From assembly GCA_003525525.1 (NCBI GenBank), contig DQED01000367.1, positions 1 through 5,914 of the forward strand: a DNA stretch of 5,914 bases, written 5' to 3'. Of this stretch, positions 4,913 through 5,914 are shown piece after piece; the stretch's first letter is position 1, and every line of letters starts with the position of its first letter. This DNA comes from Desulfovibrio sp. GTDB lineage: Bacteria > Desulfobacterota > Desulfovibrionia > Desulfovibrionales > Desulfovibrionaceae. Made by a program: the position numbers and the translations under genes. The notes under the pieces are model-generated. The model worked only from the letters and a program-made list of their open reading frames with translations. It did no database searches and was not told the origin of the DNA.

Positions 4913-5179
4913 ATGCGGGAACCGCAGTCGCTTGGGGCCTGGCTCGACTGGGCCAGGGAACATGCCCAGGGATTTAAAAAGGCGCTTTTCATCGTTCTGG
5001 GCCTGTGCGTGGTCTTGAACCTTTTCATTACGCCGCACCACCCCCATTTTGCCGGAGAAGGGCTGCCCGGCTTTTGGGAAATCTTCGCCCTGGTCGCCAC
5101 CGTGGTGATGGTCGTGGTGCTCAAAAAAATCGTCTACCCCATGCTTGCCCGCCCGGAGGACGACAATGGCCGGTCTTGA
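4913..5179 (+). CDS. Small two-helix membrane protein of unknown function
   Basis: This 88-residue protein has two hydrophobic segments: about 24-40 (ALFIVLGLCVVLNLFIT) and about 54-72 (FWEIFALVATVVMVVVLKK). Between them lies a short loop with the histidine-rich PHHPHF (41-46) followed by GLPGFW (50-55). The N-terminal 20 residues are polar and probably soluble; the tail (ARPEDDNGRS) is charged. I cannot match it to any Nuo or Mrp subunit. The start has a strong AAGGAGG eight to ten bases upstream. The next gene begins inside it (14-nt overlap), so the two are almost surely co-translated. Being placed between two antiporter-like genes, it is most simply an accessory subunit of the same membrane complex, perhaps helping assembly or spacing; that is inference. 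High-GC codon use matches its neighbours. Confidence 0.85.
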   Translation: MREPQSLGAWLDWAREHAQGFKKALFIVLGLCVVLNLFITPHHPHFAGEGLPGFWEIFALVATVVMVVVLKKIVYPMLARPEDDNGRS

Positions 5180-5914
5180 ACAGATAACGGGCATCCATTT
5201 CTGGCATCCGGCCATCGGCTTCCTGGCCCTGGCCCTGGTCATGGCCTTCCTGTCCAACGAGACCTATAAAACCTGGCGCTGGCTGCTGCTCGCCCCGCCG
5301 GTCCTGGCCATCGCCTCGGTGGTGTCCCTGACGCTCGGCCCAGACGGCGCGCGCCAGCTCGCCGCCATCCCCTACCTCGGCCACACGCTGCTGCTCGGCC
5401 GGGTGGACGCACTGGCGCTGGTCTTCGCCCACGTCTTCGCCATCCAGGCGCTGATCGGCTTCATCTACGCCCTGCACGTGCCCGACCGCGGCCAGCACAT
5501 GGCCGCCTGTCTGTACGTGGCCGGCGGGTTCGGCTGTGTCTTCGCCGGGGACTACGTGACGCTGTTTATCTTCTGGGAGCTCATGAGCATCGGCTCGGTG
5601 TTCCTGGTCTGGCTGCGCGGCACGCCGCAGGCCACGGCTGCGGGCTTCCGCTACTTCCTGTTCCACATCTTCGGCGGCCTGTTCCTGCTGGCCGGCCTGC
5701 TCCTGCGCTACGCCGCCATCGGTACCTTCGACTTTACTGCCGTGGCTCCGGACGCCGCCCGCTACTTCGACTACATCATCCTGATCGGCTTCCTGGTCAA
5801 CGCCGCCTTCGTGCCCCTGCACGCCTGGCTGCCCGACGCCTACCCCGAAGCCACGGTCACCGGCGCGGTCTTCATGAGCGCCTTTACCACCAAGACCGCC
5901 GTCTACGTCCTGGC
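5166..5914 (+). CDS. Antiporter-like subunit (NuoL/M/N – MrpD superfamily), second copy, 3' end missing
   Basis: The first 249 residues are visible before the window ends; about half of a usual 480-500 residue protein. It belongs to the same superfamily as the gene at 3318-4811 but is clearly a different branch. The helix-5 glutamate is present (E138 in LFIFWELMSIGSVF), as are PLHAWLPDAYPEATVTGAVF (217-236) and the helix-8 lysine K243 in AFTTKTAVYVL. In helix 7, where NuoM has K234 just before the PLH motif, this protein has N212 (GFLVNAAFVPLH). Such ATVTG/FTTKTAVY proteins are usually annotated as Na+/H+ antiporter subunit D. ATG 5166 overlaps the end of the small membrane gene by 14 nt, with GGAGGA five bases upstream. 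Further subunits of the complex are expected downstream, beyond the window. Confidence 0.9.
   Translation, partial: MAGLEQITGIHFWHPAIGFLALALVMAFLSNETYKTWRWLLLAPPVLAIASVVSLTLGPDGARQLAAIPYLGHTLLLGRVDALALVFAHVFAIQALIGFIYALHVPDRGQHMAACLYVAGGFGCVFAGDYVTLFIFWELMSIGSVFLVWLRGTPQATAAGFRYFLFHIFGGLFLLAGLLLRYAAIGTFDFTAVAPDAARYFDYIILIGFLVNAAFVPLHAWLPDAYPEATVTGAVFMSAFTTKTAVYVL

Noticed and set aside
1..5914. CRISPR array, tRNA, rRNA or complete mobile element
   Set aside because: No regularly spaced repeats, cloverleaf-like sequence, transposase or integrase reading was found in any part of the window.

Overview
The window is GC-rich DNA that reads like a mesophilic anaerobic deltaproteobacterium. A Desulfovibrionaceae-type (sulfate reducer) chromosome is my best guess, from base composition, the style of the flavin oxidoreductase and the Nuo/Mrp-like membrane genes. 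No taxonomic marker such as rRNA is present, so this is inference.

Left part, minus strand. A complete flavin-dependent oxidoreductase of the nitronate monooxygenase (2-nitropropane dioxygenase) family runs from a TTG start at 1272 to a stop at 184. Two GC-rich hairpins follow it at 92-129. Beyond them, positions 71-1 may hold the first codons of another minus-strand gene with a Rossmann-like glycine motif; this is a weak call.

Middle part, 1273-2493. This gap of about 1.2 kb has no convincing protein gene. Its left half is GC-rich with several hairpins, including a terminator-like one facing the oxidoreductase gene and a possible plus-strand terminator. From about 1810 it becomes clearly AT-rich and holds a good sigma70-type promoter (1966-1995), a cluster of CAAATTG sites with a perfect 16-bp palindrome (2074-2114), smaller palindromes, and a possible 17-codon leader ORF overlapping the first operon gene.

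Right part, plus strand. A tight operon begins at 2494: a NuoJ-like subunit, a NuoK-like subunit (4-nt overlap), a complete 497-residue antiporter-like proton channel subunit (NuoL/M/N / MrpD superfamily), an 88-residue two-helix membrane protein I do not recognise, and a second antiporter-like subunit that overlaps the small gene and runs off the right end. Together they are the proton- or sodium-translocating membrane arm of a complex I-like, group 4 hydrogenase-related (Ehr/Mbx) or similar energy-converting complex. The peripheral electron-transfer subunits that would tell which are not in view and would be expected further right. The small unrecognised subunit, and the Asn in place of the transmembrane-7 lysine in the second antiporter subunit, mark it as different from textbook NuoJKLMN.
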